From contig NZ_CP102509.1 of assembly GCF_024611995.1 (NCBI RefSeq), positions 4,774,001-4,838,000 on the forward strand: DNA of 64,000 nucleotides. The letters are read 5' to 3'. Every line of letters begins with the position of its first letter. Position 1 is the stretch's first letter. The notes beneath the pieces are model-generated. The model was not told the origin of the DNA. It made no database searches and saw only the letters and a list, made by a program, of their open reading frames with translations. The translations under genes were made by a program, and so were the position numbers. Source of the stretch: Streptomyces sp. NBC_00162. Its GTDB lineage: Bacteria > Actinomycetota > Actinomycetes > Streptomycetales > Streptomycetaceae. This document shows, one piece after another, positions 62,410 through 64,000 of this stretch.

Positions 62410-63282
62410 TCACAGCGCTCCTTCCACGGCCCGGGCCACCCGAACCGCGTCCGCGGTCGCCCGTACCTCGTGGACCCGTACGGCCCAGGCGCCCTGGTGG
62501 GCGGCGATGGCGGAGACGGCGGCCGTGGCGGCGTCGCGCTCGCGGGCGGGCGGCGGGGCGGCGTCGGCCGCGCCGGCCAGGACCCGGCCGAGGAAACGCT
62601 TCCGCGAGGCGGCGACCAGCAGCGGGAAGCCGAGGGCGCGCAGCTCGGGCAGGTGGGCGACGAGGGCGAGGTCGTGTTCGGCGTTCTTGGCGAAGCCGAG
62701 GCCGGGGTCGACGAGGAGCCGCTCGGGGGCGATTCCGCCGGCCACGACCGCGTCGATCCGGGCCCGGAGCTCGGCGGTGACCTCGGCGAGCACGTCCTCG
62801 TAGACGGCGAGGCTGTTCATGCCGTCGCTGAAGCCGCGCCAGTGCATCACCACGAAGGGCACCTCGGCGGCGGCGACCGCCGGGATCATCCCGGGGTCGG
62901 CGAGCCCGCCGCTGACGTCGTTGACCAGGAGTGCGCCGGCGGCGACGGCCCGGGCGGCGACGGAGGCGCGCATGGTGTCCACGGAGACGGTGACGCCCTC
63001 GGAGGCGAGGCCGCGCACCACGGGGACGACCCGGCGCAGCTCCTCTTCCTCGTCGACGCGGGAGGCGCCGGGCCGGGTGGATTCGCCGCCGACGTCCACG
63101 AGGTCGGCGCCCTGGGCGACGAGGTCGAGGCCCCGTTTGACGGCCGCGGTGGTGTCGAACCAGCGGCCGCCGTCGGAGAAGGAGTCGGGGGTGACGTTGA
63201 CGACGCCCATGACCCCGCAGCGGTCCCAGTCCGGCAGACCTGCGACCCGGCCCCTGCCGGTGGCTCCGCGCTTGGTGTTCAT
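62410..63282 (-). CDS. folP: Dihydropteroate synthase
   Basis: 290 residues from ATG 63282 (MNTKRGATGRGRVAG). TIM-barrel motifs: GVVNVTPDSFSDGG (loop 1), VDVGGESTRPGA (loop 2), VNDVSGG, and GFPLLVAASRKRFLG. It condenses the folK product with p-aminobenzoate and is the sulfonamide target. TACCCT ends 7 nt before the ATG, suggesting a short-leader or leaderless transcript for the folP-NTF2-folB-folK unit. Confidence 0.95.
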   Translation of the reverse strand: MNTKRGATGRGRVAGLPDWDRCGVMGVVNVTPDSFSDGGRWFDTTAAVKRGLDLVAQGADLVDVGGESTRPGASRVDEEEELRRVVPVVRGLASEGVTVSVDTMRASVAARAVAAGALLVNDVSGGLADPGMIPAVAAAEVPFVVMHWRGFSDGMNSLAVYEDVLAEVTAELRARIDAVVAGGIAPERLLVDPGLGFAKNAEHDLALVAHLPELRALGFPLLVAASRKRFLGRVLAGAADAAPPPARERDAATAAVSAIAAHQGAWAVRVHEVRATADAVRVARAVEGAL

Positions 63283-63365
63283 AGGTCCAAGGGTAGGGCT
63301 GACCTGGATACGGCAGGGCCCCGGCGCCTCTCGGGCTGCCGGGGCCATAGTCGGACCACGGGCGC

Positions 63366-64000
63366 TTACGCGGCCTGGACCTCGCGTTCGGCCTGCTTGG
63401 GGACCGCCGTCATGTGGTTGTGCGTGCAGGTGCGGACGGGCTTGGGGCGGCGGCGGCTGGCGAAGAGCCGGGGCAGTGCCAGCGTGACGAAGCCCTCGGC
63501 CTGCATGGCGGCGAAACCGATGCGGGGCAGGTCGCGGGTGGTGCGGAAGACGACGAAGCGGGGCTCCCAGCGGGGGCGGAACTTCGCGTTGAACTTGTAC
63601 AGCGACTCGATCTGGAACCAGCGGGACAGGAAGACCAGAAGGTTCCGCCACATCCGCAGCACGGGGCCGGCGCCGATCTTCTCGCCGCGGGCGAGGGCCG
63701 AGCTGAACATCGCGAAGTTCAGCGAGACCTTCTCGATCTTCAGCGAGGGGGCGGCTTCCAGGGAGGCCACGATCAGCAGTTCGTTCATGCCGGGGTCGGC
63801 GGCGCGGTCGCGGCGCATCAGCTCCAGCGACATGCCGTCGGAGCCCCACGGGACGAAGTGCAGGACGGCCTTCAGGTCGCCGAAGGGGCTGGTGTCGCCC
63901 TCCTCGACGCGGTGGGCGGTGGCGATGAAGCAGTCGCCGTCGCCCGGGTCGCCGACCCGGCCCAGTGCCATGGAGAAGCCGCGCTCGGTGTCGGTGCCGC
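63366..64000 (-). CDS. MprF/LysX-like DUF2156 protein, 3' part
   Basis: The frame runs off the right edge; about 211 C-terminal residues are visible. They form the GNAT-like DUF2156 transferase domain: FIATAHRVEE, LHFVPWGSDGMSLELMRRD, MNELLIVASLEA, VSLNFAMFSSALARGEK and SLYKFNAKFRPRWEPRFVVF. This is the aminoacyl-phospholipid synthase domain that moves Lys from tRNA to phosphatidylglycerol. A fuller MprF would have membrane helices further upstream, outside the window. Position next to folP matches other Streptomyces. Confidence 0.85.
   Translation of the reverse strand, partial: GTDTERGFSMALGRVGDPGDGDCFIATAHRVEEGDTSPFGDLKAVLHFVPWGSDGMSLELMRRDRAADPGMNELLIVASLEAAPSLKIEKVSLNFAMFSSALARGEKIGAGPVLRMWRNLLVFLSRWFQIESLYKFNAKFRPRWEPRFVVFRTTRDLPRIGFAAMQAEGFVTLALPRLFASRRRPKPVRTCTHNHMTAVPKQAEREVQAA

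Overview
The window is a high-GC chromosomal segment from an actinomycete, almost certainly Streptomyces. Pointers are the strong G/C bias at codon wobble positions, frequent GTG and TTG starts, a TipA-type thiopeptide sensor with its promoter palindrome, a DUF397/Scr1-type HTH cluster, a dTMP kinase fused to a membrane domain, and a core gene order (topA-tmk-holB; dac-tilS-hpt-ftsH-folE with folK-folB-folP) typical of the genus.

Layout. (1) 1-13.4 kb, plus strand: the 3' part of the proton-pumping pyrophosphatase hppA, a lipoprotein, a methyltransferase, topA, the tmk fusion, holB and a secreted alpha/beta-hydrolase, then tRNA-Thr(CGT). (2) 13.7-31.3 kb, minus strand: a compact ESX/type VII secretion locus. 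Read in transcription order it has two single-pass membrane proteins (one a PQQ-type beta-propeller), a small Q/P-rich membrane protein, EccD, a MinD/ParA-like ATPase, a three-ATPase EccC, a DUF6177-like protein, two WXG100-like proteins, a DUF6507-like protein, a 940-residue polymorphic toxin with a PD-(D/E)XK-like C-terminus, and a decaying array of Imm49-like immunity genes (two intact, one 35-codon deletion remnant, one amber-stopped pseudogene). (3) 31.5-46.8 kb: serine hydrolase, GNAT, PolA-like polymerase, DUF2786 protein, a WhiJ-type cluster (DUF397 protein, RsbW-like ATPase, Scr1-type HTH), aldehyde dehydrogenase, PBP2, DinB, a PadR-regulated ABC exporter, tipA and a DedA protein. (4) 46.9-56.8 kb: ThrE-like exporter, ppa, dac, a metalloprotease, tilS, hpt, ftsH and folE. 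(5) 56.9-60.3 kb: a frameshifted intein-like gene followed by two insertion sequences at one CTAG site. (6) 60.3-64 kb, minus strand: DUF3180 protein, folK, folB, an NTF2-like protein, folP and the 3' part of an MprF-like gene.

How the parts work together. EccC and EccD would drive export of the WXG100-like proteins and the nuclease toxin. The DUF6507-like gene, toxin and first immunity gene overlap by 4 bp and are probably translationally coupled. The folate genes (folE, folK, folB, folP) flank the IS-bearing gap. The PadR and TipA regulators sit beside small efflux or stress-response functions.

Most unusual signals: a 51-bp promoter/operator architecture duplicated in front of two genes of the WhiJ-type cluster; five promoters matching the RecA-NDp/PafBC DNA-damage consensus; an IS5-like element carrying a passenger gene and an amber-interrupted transposase; two IS stacked on one CTAG; a short upstream ORF overlapping the ftsH start; and an A/T-ending codon island over the zinc motif of folE. 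All functional statements are from reading the sequence and recalled family knowledge; no searches were run.
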